Shown: positions 1 to 7,033, numbered from the stretch's first letter. The stretch is 24,515 nt of DNA from a virus (IMGVR_UViG_3300043467_000033:1-24515); one strand, 5' to 3'. Notes: a model not told the origin generated them from the letters alone. A program made the numbers and translations.

Positions 1-758
1 CCGTGAGTCGTGCCGATAAGGTTCTTTCCGTATTGGAAGCCTTTTCGATGTGCAATAGAGCAGTCAAAAGAAATGTTCTTGCAATCTTTAAACCAAGTCT
101 GAATAACATCAGCAAGAAAGAAACCGTGTGTATAATCGTGATTAGAGGGATTGAAAGTAAAATGTACGTCAGCCACGCTGATAAGTTGTTCGAGAATTTC
201 GACATATAGTTTTTTTGCGATTAAGAAGTTACTGTACCACATTCCATCCGTGTCCTGAGAAGTGCCTGCTGTGGTAGTTCGTTTTGGAGTATCAATGTGT
301 AAGATATCGTTGCCACCTATAAAAAGAATCCTATCAATGTGGAATCCGCTTGCTTTGTCTAAAATACCTTGCACTCCCTCCAAGACTCTTTGTACTGCGA
401 TTTGGTTGTTATATACCTCTCCTACTTCAAAAGCATCGCAGAGCTTACCTATGTGTATGTCGGCAGGGTCTATGACTAATAAGTGTCCGTCCGTTGATGG
501 ATTTCGTGTTATTGTAGGATAAACTGGTAAATGTTCTTTAATCTCACTTAAAATAGATTCTCGGATAAGCTCGTAGTTCTGCTCTTCTGATTCCTTAAAG
601 TTTGGGTTCTTAAAAAAAAGCGAAGCCTTTTTAGACTTTAGCCATCCGTGTTTTACGTCCTGATCGTTTAGTCCTAAGTCGTTTGATTCTTTTTGTATTG
701 CTCTGAATTGTGCTACTATCTCAAATTCTTCTCTTGTTATTCTTGGTCTAAACTTCAT
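1..758 (-). CDS. Calcineurin-like metallophosphoesterase, C-terminus cut by window edge
   Basis: An open frame of 252 codons starts at 758 and reaches the left edge without a stop, so the C-terminal part is outside the window. The visible motifs follow the metallophosphoesterase order: D-P-A-D-I-H-I-G at residues 97-104, G-G-N-D near 148-151, P-S-N-H-D at 204-208 and G-T-T-H at 249-252. These are the metal-ligand positions of the calcineurin-like fold. The first 90 residues are a charged helical region of unknown role. The start ATG overlaps the stop of the upstream lipoprotein gene as ATGA, so the genes are probably translationally coupled. The family hydrolyses phosphoesters, often in nucleic acids. 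The real substrate is unknown; a role in DNA processing or nucleotide scavenging is inference. Confidence 0.85.
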   Translation of the reverse strand, partial: MKFRPRITREEFEIVAQFRAIQKESNDLGLNDQDVKHGWLKSKKASLFFKNPNFKESEEQNYELIRESILSEIKEHLPVYPTITRNPSTDGHLLVIDPADIHIGKLCDAFEVGEVYNNQIAVQRVLEGVQGILDKASGFHIDRILFIGGNDILHIDTPKRTTTAGTSQDTDGMWYSNFLIAKKLYVEILEQLISVADVHFTFNPSNHDYTHGFFLADVIQTWFKDCKNISFDCSIAHRKGFQYGKNLIGTTH

Positions 759-1195
759 AAAGTGTATTTAGCGAATTTCATTAGGTACTTAGCTACGAAT
801 CCTGCAACAAAGCCTATGATAAACAACCAAAGATTAGGTTTCCTGTTTTTGTGTTTCTCAGTTTTGTACTTAACTACCTCTACTTTTTCAATCATTCGTA
901 AGGTATCTCGTTTTAACTTATATTCGATACGCGTCTCAAAGCGTGTTTTAGGCACTTCTAAGCGTTTGTAACGCACGATTGTATCTTTTTGGACTATTAC
1001 CTTCTCCCAATAAATAGAGTCTCTTAAAACGTACGGAATTGAGTCTATTGTAGAAATGCGAATTGTATCAGCGGACTCCCCCACGCTAAATCCTTTCTTT
1101 ATTGCTCTGCGTAAGTAATAGTTAGCCGAGCAGCCTGTCGCAAATATTGCCAAAATTAGCGACAAAATCAGGCTATAGGTTGAAAGTTTTTTCAT
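755..1195 (-). CDS. Lipoprotein with C-terminal membrane anchor, candidate one-chain spanin
   Basis: The 146-aa product begins with a Lys-Lys n-region, a hydrophobic stretch and a lipobox A-T-G-C ending at Cys22, so it should be lipidated after signal peptidase II cleavage. A second hydrophobic helix lies at about residues 122-139 near the C-terminus and is followed by Lys residues. Between them is a roughly 95-residue charged, strand-rich segment with alternating Thr/Ile/Asp/Arg. An outer-membrane lipid anchor plus an inner-membrane C-terminal anchor is the architecture of unimolecular spanins such as T1 gp11, which join the two membranes in the last step of lysis. The position directly after the endolysin gene agrees. 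I see no family-specific motif, so the call rests on topology and context. Otherwise it would be an unassigned phage lipoprotein. Confidence 0.65.
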   Translation of the reverse strand: MKKLSTYSLILSLILAIFATGCSANYYLRRAIKKGFSVGESADTIRISTIDSIPYVLRDSIYWEKVIVQKDTIVRYKRLEVPKTRFETRIEYKLKRDTLRMIEKVEVVKYKTEKHKNRKPNLWLFIIGFVAGFVAKYLMKFAKYTL

Positions 1196-1213
1196 TTTTA
1201 TCAGGTTATAGGT

Positions 1214-1789
1214 TTAAAATTCGTTTATAAGGCAATAGGTTACCAGCTTCTCACGCTTCAACAGTTGAATCATCAGCTTATAATTAGTGATGTTGTTTAC
1301 AACTTGACATCCTGCTGACCACCATCCGATAGTAGTTCCTGATGGTTTGCTTAAGTCGTAAGTGTTAGGATGGAAGTTGATTCCAAAGTATCCTTCTTGT
1401 AATACTCCTTGCTCTTCTGATTTATCATCTTTATCCGTGTCTCGGTAGACTTTAACTTTGTTGCCTAACTGCAATAGTCCTTCAACCTTTCCGTTGTGCT
1501 TACCAAACTTCCATACGTTGTAGTACCACTCATCCGCTTTTAAGATTGCAGCTCCGTCTTTGTTTACTTTCTCAAACTGGCGAAGTGTTGGTGTTCCGGG
1601 ATTTGTAGTTGCTGAAGTTACCAAGACAAACTCCTCGCCTTTAAAGAGGTAGATTTTATCGTCAAAACGATTAGGCAAATCATCTTGTGAGCGGATTCCA
1701 AGTAGCCAATATCCTGCAGGAATTTTACCAAAAGATGCAAGGCTTTGAACCTTGTCAAGTAATTGTTTGTCGGTGTAAGGTTTTACCAT
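1214..1789 (-). CDS. Probable endolysin, L,D-transpeptidase (YkuD)-like catalytic motif
   Basis: The product is 191 aa. The C-terminal third has G-I-N-F-H (His140) followed by W-W-S-A-G-C-Q-V-V-N (Cys161), which resembles the H...S-x-G-C catalytic signature of L,D-transpeptidase/YkuD-type enzymes acting on peptidoglycan. There is no signal peptide, so export would depend on the holin gene just upstream. The gene sits between holin and spanin candidates, which is the position of an endolysin. The N-terminal 110 residues carry no motif I can name and may bind substrate. A lytic rather than cross-linking activity is inferred from context. Another cysteine peptidase fold with the same residue spacing cannot be excluded. 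About 20 bases separate it from the spanin gene. Confidence 0.6.
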   Translation of the reverse strand: MVKPYTDKQLLDKVQSLASFGKIPAGYWLLGIRSQDDLPNRFDDKIYLFKGEEFVLVTSATTNPGTPTLRQFEKVNKDGAAILKADEWYYNVWKFGKHNGKVEGLLQLGNKVKVYRDTDKDDKSEEQGVLQEGYFGINFHPNTYDLSKPSGTTIGWWSAGCQVVNNITNYKLMIQLLKREKLVTYCLINEF

Positions 1790-1825
1790 TTTTTTAAGTG
1801 TTTTTCACCTCAATTAAGTAAATAA

Positions 1826-1848
1826 CTCCGACAACAGTATCATCGGAG
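1826..1848 (-). other. Hairpin in the gap between holin and endolysin genes
   Basis: On the minus strand CTCCGA and TCGGAG pair across an 11-base loop. The stem is followed by TTATTTACTT, a weak T-rich tract. It lies in the only non-coding gap of the lysis module (1790..1887), where I find no credible ORF. It could be a weak terminator or attenuator that lowers endolysin expression relative to holin, or an mRNA-stabilising structure. The T tract is poorer than at the three terminators called elsewhere, so no terminator is claimed. Confidence 0.4.
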
Positions 1849-1887
1849 GGTTCTCGGTGTTCACCTATGGCAAGCAGTCGAGTGGAG

Positions 1888-2310
1888 TCATTTTAATTCT
1901 TCGACTTGCTCTTTGCCACGCTTAACAAAGGCAATAAACTTATCCCAAACATTCACTCCTGTTACTGAGAAGTAGCTTTCGTTAATTGATTTTACTTCCG
2001 TGAAAACGCAGAACGCAGTAAAGGCTTTTGTCATTAGCAAATCAACTGAAATAAAGTAGCCTAATAAATCGGCTAAGACAAACTTTTCAAGCAAGAATAT
2101 AAATACTATCGCACCACTATACAAAAGGCTCTTAGAAATCGTGTTAGACAGCCTACGGGAGCGGATTGAAGTCCATCCGTGTTTGCGTACGCTGCGCCAA
2201 ATGCCAAAGCAAGTATCTAAAATGATAGCAAGAATAGCCAATAAGACCATTGGTTTAATCGGTGCTAACACGGATATCATAGATAAAATAAGGAGTGATT
2301 TAGTTTTCAT
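1888..2310 (-). CDS. Phage holin
   Basis: A 140-aa membrane protein. Hydrophobic segments lie at about residues 5-35 (broken by a Pro-Ile-Lys-Pro turn), 60-80 and 85-105. A basic loop rich in Arg/Lys (S-V-R-K-H-G-W, R-S-R-R) lies between the first and second, and the C-terminus is charged and soluble. This layout (L-D-T-C-F-G-I-W then a basic loop and S-K-S-L-L-Y) is that of the holin group found in Bacteroidota and Firmicutes phages (phage_holin_4 type). Holins collect in the inner membrane and open lesions at a set time so that endolysin reaches the wall. The gene follows a 52-aa membrane protein and precedes the endolysin candidate. Confidence 0.75.
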   Translation of the reverse strand: MKTKSLLILSMISVLAPIKPMVLLAILAIILDTCFGIWRSVRKHGWTSIRSRRLSNTISKSLLYSGAIVFIFLLEKFVLADLLGYFISVDLLMTKAFTAFCVFTEVKSINESYFSVTGVNVWDKFIAFVKRGKEQVEELK

Positions 2311-2458
2311 ATTGATTTAAAATGTGCCAAGTTAGATAAAAGCCATAGGCGGCAGCAAGTAGTTTTTGATAAATGTGTTCTCCTTCAATTATAAGAGCGA
2401 TAGCGGTGAGATAGCCACACACGAAGTACATTGAACCTATAGCGTCTTTATGTCTCAT
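2300..2458 (-). CDS. Small two-helix membrane protein next to holin
   Basis: A 52-aa ORF from ATG at 2458 (M-R-H-K-D-A-I-G...) to TAA at 2300. Two hydrophobic stretches lie at about residues 11-24 (Y-F-V-C-G-Y-L-T-A-I-A-L-I-I) and 32-46. The start overlaps the preceding stop as TAATG, and the end overlaps the holin ORF by 11 bases, so it fits the tight packing of real genes here. Two short membrane helices directly before the holin suggest an antiholin, pinholin or accessory lysis protein, but this is inference from position and size only. I do not recognise the family. Confidence 0.6.
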   Translation of the reverse strand: MRHKDAIGSMYFVCGYLTAIALIIEGEHIYQKLLAAAYGFYLTWHILNQYEN

Positions 2459-2706
2459 TAGAACGGACTTGGAGTAGGTTTAGGAATGTAGATAGTCAAA
2501 GGCAAATCTTTCACCCACTCAGTTGCAGGATTTATAGTATTTGCAATCTCCTCTACTGAAATTATCCAATTATCGTTAAGGTCTTGAATAGGATTGTAAA
2601 AAGAGTCAGGAGCGTAAGCTACTCCGATTAATTCGTCTTTTTGCACCTCAGTCAATAGTCCGACCAAGGTGGTGATATCTTCGGTTGTGATGTCTGCTAA
2701 TTTCAT
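2458..2706 (-). CDS. Small phage protein of unknown function
   Basis: An 82-aa acidic protein starting M-K-L-A-D-I-T-T-E-D and ending P-K-P-T-P-S-P-F. The frame stays open for 34 codons further upstream, but that extension lies wholly inside the preceding gene and is basic and unlike the rest. The ATG at 2706, which forms TAATG with the preceding stop, is therefore the better start. It contains a central E-V-Q-K-D-E-L-I-G-V-A segment and no cysteines or membrane helices. Its place after the adhesion-like protein suggests a fibre-associated or virion-assembly role, but nothing in the sequence proves this. Confidence 0.65.
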   Translation of the reverse strand: MKLADITTEDITTLVGLLTEVQKDELIGVAYAPDSFYNPIQDLNDNWIISVEEIANTINPATEWVKDLPLTIYIPKPTPSPF

Positions 2707-3623
2707 TATACGTTTCTTGAAAGTGCGGTTTGGTATGCTTGAACTCGGGTGTATAGGTTTGATGCTTCGGTGTCGGTAAGTCCATCTCCGATAGATGAGA
2801 AGGCGCATTGTTTAGCTGAATAATCACCAACGATGAAACCACCTGTTAAAGCAGTTCTATTTGCACCTATTGCTATTTCAAGAATTGATAGTCCATCTGA
2901 ATTAACATTTGCAGTTTCCTTCAGGATTCCATTTTGATATGCTTTTTGTTGTGTTGATAAAGTTCTATTTGCAACAAATAATCCTCGTGTATCAGTTGGA
3001 ATAAAACCTGTTGAAGGAGTTGCAGATGATACCCTATTTCTCATATGCCCATTTGGAGATAGATTATAAGAGATACCAAAAGACGAGCTACCCAATCCTG
3101 ATGGAAGTGTGAAACTACCCATTTCAAATTGAAATGTATTTAAAATATTACTTCTTGAATAGAAAGATAGGTGTGTAGAATTTTGCGTTAACACGGAAGA
3201 TGGTTGTAAATATGTATTCGCCCATCCATTAGTTCCATTAGGAGTAGCACCTGTACTTGAATGCGTCCATCCTCCGTTGAATACTAATCTAAAGGCAGCG
3301 TCTAAATCTCTCGGGTCTTTTAAGTTCCACTTGTGAGTTGTAGCAGTACCACCAACAAACGGATAGATAGCTTTCATTTTAGTCCACGTTCCGTCAGTCT
3401 TCATACCCTCAACAAGCGTGTTGATTGCGTTGATTTGAACAGGGTCAGTTATAGCAGCAGCAGTAATGAATGCCTGAGCGTCTGCGTCAATACCAACTAT
3501 GTCAGTTAAGCCTGCCCAAGATTTAGCGTGTGAATCACCCCACCCGATGTTATTGTTTGCGCCTTGCCCCCAACCTATTGAGTTGTTTGCTGCGCCGTCT
3601 CCCCATCCGTTGCTATTTGCCAT
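2706..3623 (-). CDS. Virion adhesion-like protein with N-terminal GWG repeats
   Basis: The 305-aa protein opens with three copies of a Gly-Trp-Gly unit at residues 6-8, 17-19 and 27-29 within an Asn/Ala/Gly-rich stretch. A segment rich in Ala and Asp follows (about 35-80). The long remainder is a strand-rich domain with W, G, S and T patterns (G-G-W-T-H-S-S-T-G-A-T-P) and a helical C-terminal end (L-T-D-T-E-A-S-N-L-Y). This looks like a concanavalin/LamG-type lectin fold, as in phage receptor-binding or fibre proteins, though I infer the fold by eye. The gene lies between connector and lysis genes, at the end of the structural operon. The repeats are probably an attachment or trimerisation element. 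Confidence 0.6.
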   Translation of the reverse strand: MANSNGWGDGAANNSIGWGQGANNNIGWGDSHAKSWAGLTDIVGIDADAQAFITAAAITDPVQINAINTLVEGMKTDGTWTKMKAIYPFVGGTATTHKWNLKDPRDLDAAFRLVFNGGWTHSSTGATPNGTNGWANTYLQPSSVLTQNSTHLSFYSRSNILNTFQFEMGSFTLPSGLGSSSFGISYNLSPNGHMRNRVSSATPSTGFIPTDTRGLFVANRTLSTQQKAYQNGILKETANVNSDGLSILEIAIGANRTALTGGFIVGDYSAKQCAFSSIGDGLTDTEASNLYTRVQAYQTALSRNV

Positions 3624-3711
3624 CTTTTATAAGTTTAGTTAGAAAAACACGAAGTTTCTCAATGTTTTCTTCTTTTGGTTTGTATGTACCTACCTTAGTT
3701 CGTGTTCTCAT
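3613..3711 (-). CDS. Very small basic protein
   Basis: A 32-aa ORF, M-R-T-R-T-K-V-G-T-Y to K-D-G-K, with an ATG that overlaps the connector stop as ATGA. Its TAG lies 11 bases inside the GWG-repeat gene. The product is Lys/Arg-rich with an amphipathic middle (N-I-E-K-L-R-V-F-L-T-K-L-I). The support is the ATGA overlap and the fact that it fills the only gap between two genes. I do not recognise it, and it could be a coupling ORF with no protein function. Confidence 0.45.
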   Translation of the reverse strand: MRTRTKVGTYKPKEENIEKLRVFLTKLIKDGK

Positions 3712-4208
3712 ATATACCAGCCTGTGTAATTATTTGCACTATCAGGATACATATCACCGTTTGAGTTTGTAGTGTACTCCGGAAACAAGTTGTTTCTAAA
3801 TACAATGTAATCAATGAAACGCTCCGTGTAGTGTTGAGCAATTTGACGTTCCTTCTCAATTAAGAAGTCTACTTCGTTTTTATCTACGTTCTCAGAGTTC
3901 TCAGATGAGTGCTTATAGACTCCCTTGTTAGCAATTGTATAAGCTGCAAAAGGTAAGTATTCAACCATTGCCCAATGGATCAACATCGGTTTTACATAAG
4001 TGTTTACCAAAGTAGCGTAGTTACCGGCTAAAGTGCCTGCTGTGATATCCGTTTGTATCTTCTGAAGTAGCTTAGTACCTAAGTAATTTTGAATGTGAAT
4101 GTCCTGAGCGATTTTAATGAACTGAATAAATTTGTCAGTATCAACATTCCCGTTTACCGCAGTAAAACGAACCAAATCGTCTCTTGTTATGAGTAGTGCA
4201 GTTGCCAT
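3708..4208 (-). CDS. Head-tail connector/adaptor-like protein
   Basis: The 166-aa protein is mostly helical, with the pattern I-T-R-D-D-L near the start, I-K-I-A-Q-D-I-H-I-Q-N-Y-L-G-T-K-L-L in the middle and a Tyr/Asn-rich C-terminal end. The 'DIHIQNYLGTKL' segment is typical of the short connector-type proteins (DUF6712-like) seen directly after portal genes in Bacteroidota phages. Such proteins dock below the portal and form part of the neck. The start at 4208 abuts the portal stop, so the two genes are probably coupled. The family assignment is from memory of the pattern and the role is inferred. Confidence 0.6.
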   Translation of the reverse strand: MATALLITRDDLVRFTAVNGNVDTDKFIQFIKIAQDIHIQNYLGTKLLQKIQTDITAGTLAGNYATLVNTYVKPMLIHWAMVEYLPFAAYTIANKGVYKHSSENSENVDKNEVDFLIEKERQIAQHYTERFIDYIVFRNNLFPEYTTNSNGDMYPDSANNYTGWYI

Positions 4209-5983
4209 TATTTGCCGTATGTTGGGTTAGTAGGTAAAAAGCCGTTGTAAGGCATATCAACTGGTCTTTGAGAAACCAAAGCTTCGTTCTTGATAGTGTA
4301 GCCAAACTTAGCTGCTTTTGCTTGTGCGATTTGTCGAGCGTTAGGGATATCTAAAGCCTTGCCTTCAAATGCTGCGTAGACTTGTTTGTTCCAACGATGA
4401 TGGCAGTTGCCGCCACCTTTGTAAAGCCAAATAGAATACGTATCAGCTCCTTTAGGACCCCATCCCTTGTTGACTGCTTGACCGCCCATCTTGATGATAT
4501 CCTCTTTTCTATAAATCTTTTTAGCACGCATCATTGCATTGCAGAAATCTCTTGATTTATCACTTGGTTCTGAACCTGCATAAACGTAGCGAGTAACGAA
4601 CTTAACTCCGTCAATTACCTTGTCTTGTTTGTCTCTTAGGTTTGGTCTTGCATCACCTGTACTTACAAAGTTGTACACCTTGCTTAGTAGAGACGTTTTA
4701 GGCTCTTTAGAGAGCATTTCGTTCTCTGAGTCGTCCGAATCATAGTCAACAGCAAATTCGTCTATTAGAAGCCAATTTTCAGAAGGCTCTTCTCCGAGTT
4801 CAATAAGTGATTGAGCAACCTCGTTATCTAATTGTTCGTGTTTGCTTAACTCAGTACCTGTTTCTTCAGCCACTTGCTCAGAGTTTTGAGCGTTTTCTAA
4901 ATCCGTAAATTCAAGCGGTTTAAGCGTCTTAAAGAATAAGTTAAGGGATATGCCGTTAAATGATAAGATAGTGTCTAAGGCTTCAAGTATTTCATCCTGA
5001 AGCGGTTTAATCACCATATTGTTAAATAAGATAAACGAGTTTTGAAGCTCATCAGCGTTGGAACTAAATCCGTTTGCGCCTGCAATACCAAAAAGTAGTG
5101 GCGACGTTACGTTGTGACCAAGCATAATCTTACGCATACACTCCTCAGATAAGTATGTGTAGTGTTCAGGAGCATCATTCAAAGGTAAATCATCTACGGT
5201 AGTGCGTGTGTCCATATTATCGTTAAAAGCAACGATTACTTTCTGACCTTTAGAACCAGTCAACTTACCTAAAACCTTGTTTGTAATGATAGACTGCTGC
5301 TCTTCAGTAGGCACTCCGTTGTTGAAGTTGACTACTTTAGTTCCTGAGAATCCGTTTTTAACTTCGTTTATCAGGTAATCAGCTATCTCTTCTTCCAATA
5401 GTGCGTAAGGTACTGCGCCTTGATAGTCAGGATAAGCATAATACTTCATTCCGACTGCGTAAGGCTTAGAGAATAGAATCTCAATCTTATCTTTAGACGT
5501 TCCGTAAGCTGGTATTCTTGTAGGTGGGTATTTCTTTACGTCAGTCCAATCATCCGAGTAGTAGTAGGCTTCGATTTCTCCGTCTTTATTACATTTTTCA
5601 GCTCTAAGAAGATTCACCGGCATATGGAATGCCTTTAGGATTCTATCGTGCTTATCGTTGTAGTGTACCTGAATTGCAAACTGACCGAGCATCTTTCTAT
5701 CAATAGCAATCTTACGCAAACAATCCTTATTGAAAAGAGCCATTGCTTGTGCGTACTCATTCGGCTTACGAGAAGCATCTACCGCAGATATACCACGTCC
5801 GTAAACCAAACGTGAAATGTTATTGATAATTGCGTTGTTTGTAGTGGAGTTCGTGTATCTATCCAATAAGAATTGATAGTAATTGTTGTCTTCTCCAAAG
5901 TCAACCCACGCATCACGCTTGCTCTCCTGAATGACGGGAGTAGTGTATGCCGATAGGTTTAAGACGTGTACGTTGTTACTCAT
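4208..5983 (-). CDS. Portal protein with a C-terminal extension
   Basis: The first ~365 residues of this 591-aa protein look like a phage portal: an N-terminal segment with N-N-A-I-I-N-N-I-S-R-L-V-Y-G-R-G at 49-64, a core, and M-L-G-H-N-V-T-S-P-L-L-F-G-I at 287-300 followed by a long helix. Portals form the dodecameric DNA gate at one capsid vertex. Beyond about residue 370 there is an acidic linker with T-E-L-S-K-H-E at 377-383. A second domain at about 440-560 has F-C-N-A-M-M at 480-485 and G-G-G-N-C-H-H-R-W at 523-531, resembling MuF-type minor head protein ends. It overlaps the 109-aa gene by 8 bases. It is longer than an ordinary HK97-type portal (about 400-500 aa), so it may be a portal fused to a head-morphogenesis domain. 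Confidence 0.8.
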   Translation of the reverse strand: MSNNVHVLNLSAYTTPVIQESKRDAWVDFGEDNNYYQFLLDRYTNSTTNNAIINNISRLVYGRGISAVDASRKPNEYAQAMALFNKDCLRKIAIDRKMLGQFAIQVHYNDKHDRILKAFHMPVNLLRAEKCNKDGEIEAYYYSDDWTDVKKYPPTRIPAYGTSKDKIEILFSKPYAVGMKYYAYPDYQGAVPYALLEEEIADYLINEVKNGFSGTKVVNFNNGVPTEEQQSIITNKVLGKLTGSKGQKVIVAFNDNMDTRTTVDDLPLNDAPEHYTYLSEECMRKIMLGHNVTSPLLFGIAGANGFSSNADELQNSFILFNNMVIKPLQDEILEALDTILSFNGISLNLFFKTLKPLEFTDLENAQNSEQVAEETGTELSKHEQLDNEVAQSLIELGEEPSENWLLIDEFAVDYDSDDSENEMLSKEPKTSLLSKVYNFVSTGDARPNLRDKQDKVIDGVKFVTRYVYAGSEPSDKSRDFCNAMMRAKKIYRKEDIIKMGGQAVNKGWGPKGADTYSIWLYKGGGNCHHRWNKQVYAAFEGKALDIPNARQIAQAKAAKFGYTIKNEALVSQRPVDMPYNGFLPTNPTYGK

Positions 5984-6305
5984 AAACTATGAACGTATTT
6001 AATGTGGTGTTAGATGTATACTCTCCGTTGTTTACGGAAAATGAAACGATGTTTTGGTCAGTACAAAAGATTCTATCCTTGTAAACGATGTCCGTGTTTT
6101 TGTACAATACCAAATCGTAGAAATGTCCTTCTTTTAAAGCAAAAGTTGCAGTTAGCGTATTGACGTAGTTACCTTGAGTCTGAGATCCGATAGATATCGT
6201 TACTGGTGTGTTGGTTTGGTCATCAGTAATTACCATTGATGTAGGTATGTCTCTTGGAATAAACGAGAACGTCTGAGCTGATGTAGATGTTGTTAGTACA
6301 ATCAT
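5976..6305 (-). CDS. Small β-rich structural protein of unknown function
   Basis: 109 aa starting M-I-V-L-T-T-S-T-S-A-Q-T-F-S-F-I-P-R. An upstream ATG at 6374 would add 23 residues, but that stretch is made of the terminator hairpin at 6339..6369, so the ATG at 6305 is preferred. The protein has alternating Thr/Val/Ile strands and a conserved-looking middle (F-Y-D-L-V-L-Y-K-N-T-D-I-V-Y-K-D-R-I-F-C) and no membrane segment. It lies between the probable tail tube gene and the portal gene. I know the pattern as a recurrent Bacteroidota phage protein without an assigned function. A neck or decoration role is only inferred from position. Confidence 0.65.
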   Translation of the reverse strand: MIVLTTSTSAQTFSFIPRDIPTSMVITDDQTNTPVTISIGSQTQGNYVNTLTATFALKEGHFYDLVLYKNTDIVYKDRIFCTDQNIVSFSVNNGEYTSNTTLNTFIVYE

Positions 6306-6338
6306 AATAAAGTAACTAACTTGATAGCGATTTGTTTT

Positions 6339-6369
6339 AAAAGCAAAAAGGGCAGCTAATGCCACCCTT
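6339..6369 (-). terminator. Intrinsic terminator after the probable tail tube gene
   Basis: On the minus strand AGGGTGGC-ATTA-GCTGCCCT forms an 8-bp stem with two G-U pairs and a 4-base loop, followed by TTTTTGCTTTT. It begins 24 bases after the stop of the gene at 6393..6956 and ends before the next start (6305). It should stop or reduce transcription into the portal region. Confidence 0.75.
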
Positions 6370-6392
6370 CTCACACGCTATGAAGAAAACGA

Positions 6393-6956
6393 TTAAGCAG
6401 TAACGATAGTGGTAGTAGCACCAAACACGTCGCCTGCGCCACCTGCAAGACCTGCCTCATTAGTGCAGTCAAGAAGATTGGCGAGCAAAGTCTCAGTCGC
6501 TACAAAAGTCAAGGTATAACCTACGAGGTCACCCATTGCAGTACCATTTGACACGTTTGCAGTAGTTAATTCAGCACCGTGCTCAAGACCCATAAGGAAG
6601 AATTGGTTGTTGCGGTTGCGAACTACGATTTGCGGACGTCCGTAAGCAAGCAATTTAACTGACTTGTGTGTAGTAGCATCTTGCTTTTTCAAAGTCATTG
6701 TTAATGTTTGTTCAACGAATGTAGTTCCGTTTTCACGAGAAGAAGTTACAACTTGCTCAAAAGAGTTAGTTCCTTTGAGTTCGTATTTGTAAAGGGAAGT
6801 AACGTTAGCGATAGTGTCGATGGTATCAGTACCAGCCACATATGCAACGTCAGTTTCAGGATTAAAGTCGCCATAATTAATGAAGTAAACCGCATCGATA
6901 CCACCGATAGCGTCCTTACATACTTCCAAGCGTCCATTTGCTAAATCACAAGACAT
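6393..6956 (-). CDS. Probable major tail tube protein
   Basis: The 187-aa protein starts M-S-C-D-L-A-N-G-R-L-E-V-C-K-D and has S-S-R-E-N-G-T-T-F-V-E-Q at about 72-83, L-L-A-Y-G-R-P near 102 and A-M-G-D-L-V-G-Y-T-L-T-F-V-A near the C-terminus. A compact β-rich protein of under 200 residues between capsid and portal genes, with its own terminator, fits a high-copy tail tube subunit. The pattern is one I associate with a recurrent structural protein of Bacteroidota phages. The tail tube role itself is inferred from size, fold pattern and terminator rather than a decisive motif. Confidence 0.6.
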   Translation of the reverse strand: MSCDLANGRLEVCKDAIGGIDAVYFINYGDFNPETDVAYVAGTDTIDTIANVTSLYKYELKGTNSFEQVVTSSRENGTTFVEQTLTMTLKKQDATTHKSVKLLAYGRPQIVVRNRNNQFFLMGLEHGAELTTANVSNGTAMGDLVGYTLTFVATETLLANLLDCTNEAGLAGGAGDVFGATTTIVTA

Positions 6957-6978
6957 ATTTTTAAGTTTTAAATGTTAT

Positions 6979-7010
6979 AAAAAAGGGAGGGAAGTTTTTA
7001 CCGCCCTCCC
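6979..7010 (-). terminator. Strong intrinsic terminator after the major capsid gene
   Basis: On the minus strand GGGAGGG pairs with CCCTCCC (7 bp, all but one G-C) across a 12-base loop, followed directly by six T. It starts 24 bases past the capsid stop codon and lies before the next start at 6956. It should sharply limit read-through into the tail tube gene unless there is antitermination or a promoter I cannot see. Confidence 0.85.
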
Positions 7011-7033
7011 CGATTATTTAAGTTTAGCTAAGA

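Noticed and set aside
2707-2808. N-terminal extension of the 82-aa protein
   Set aside because: It lies fully within the GWG-repeat gene in another frame, and the ATG at 2706 forms a coupled TAATG.
6306-6374. N-terminal extension of the 109-aa protein
   Set aside because: It would be translated from the terminator hairpin of the preceding gene. The later ATG at 6305 fits better.
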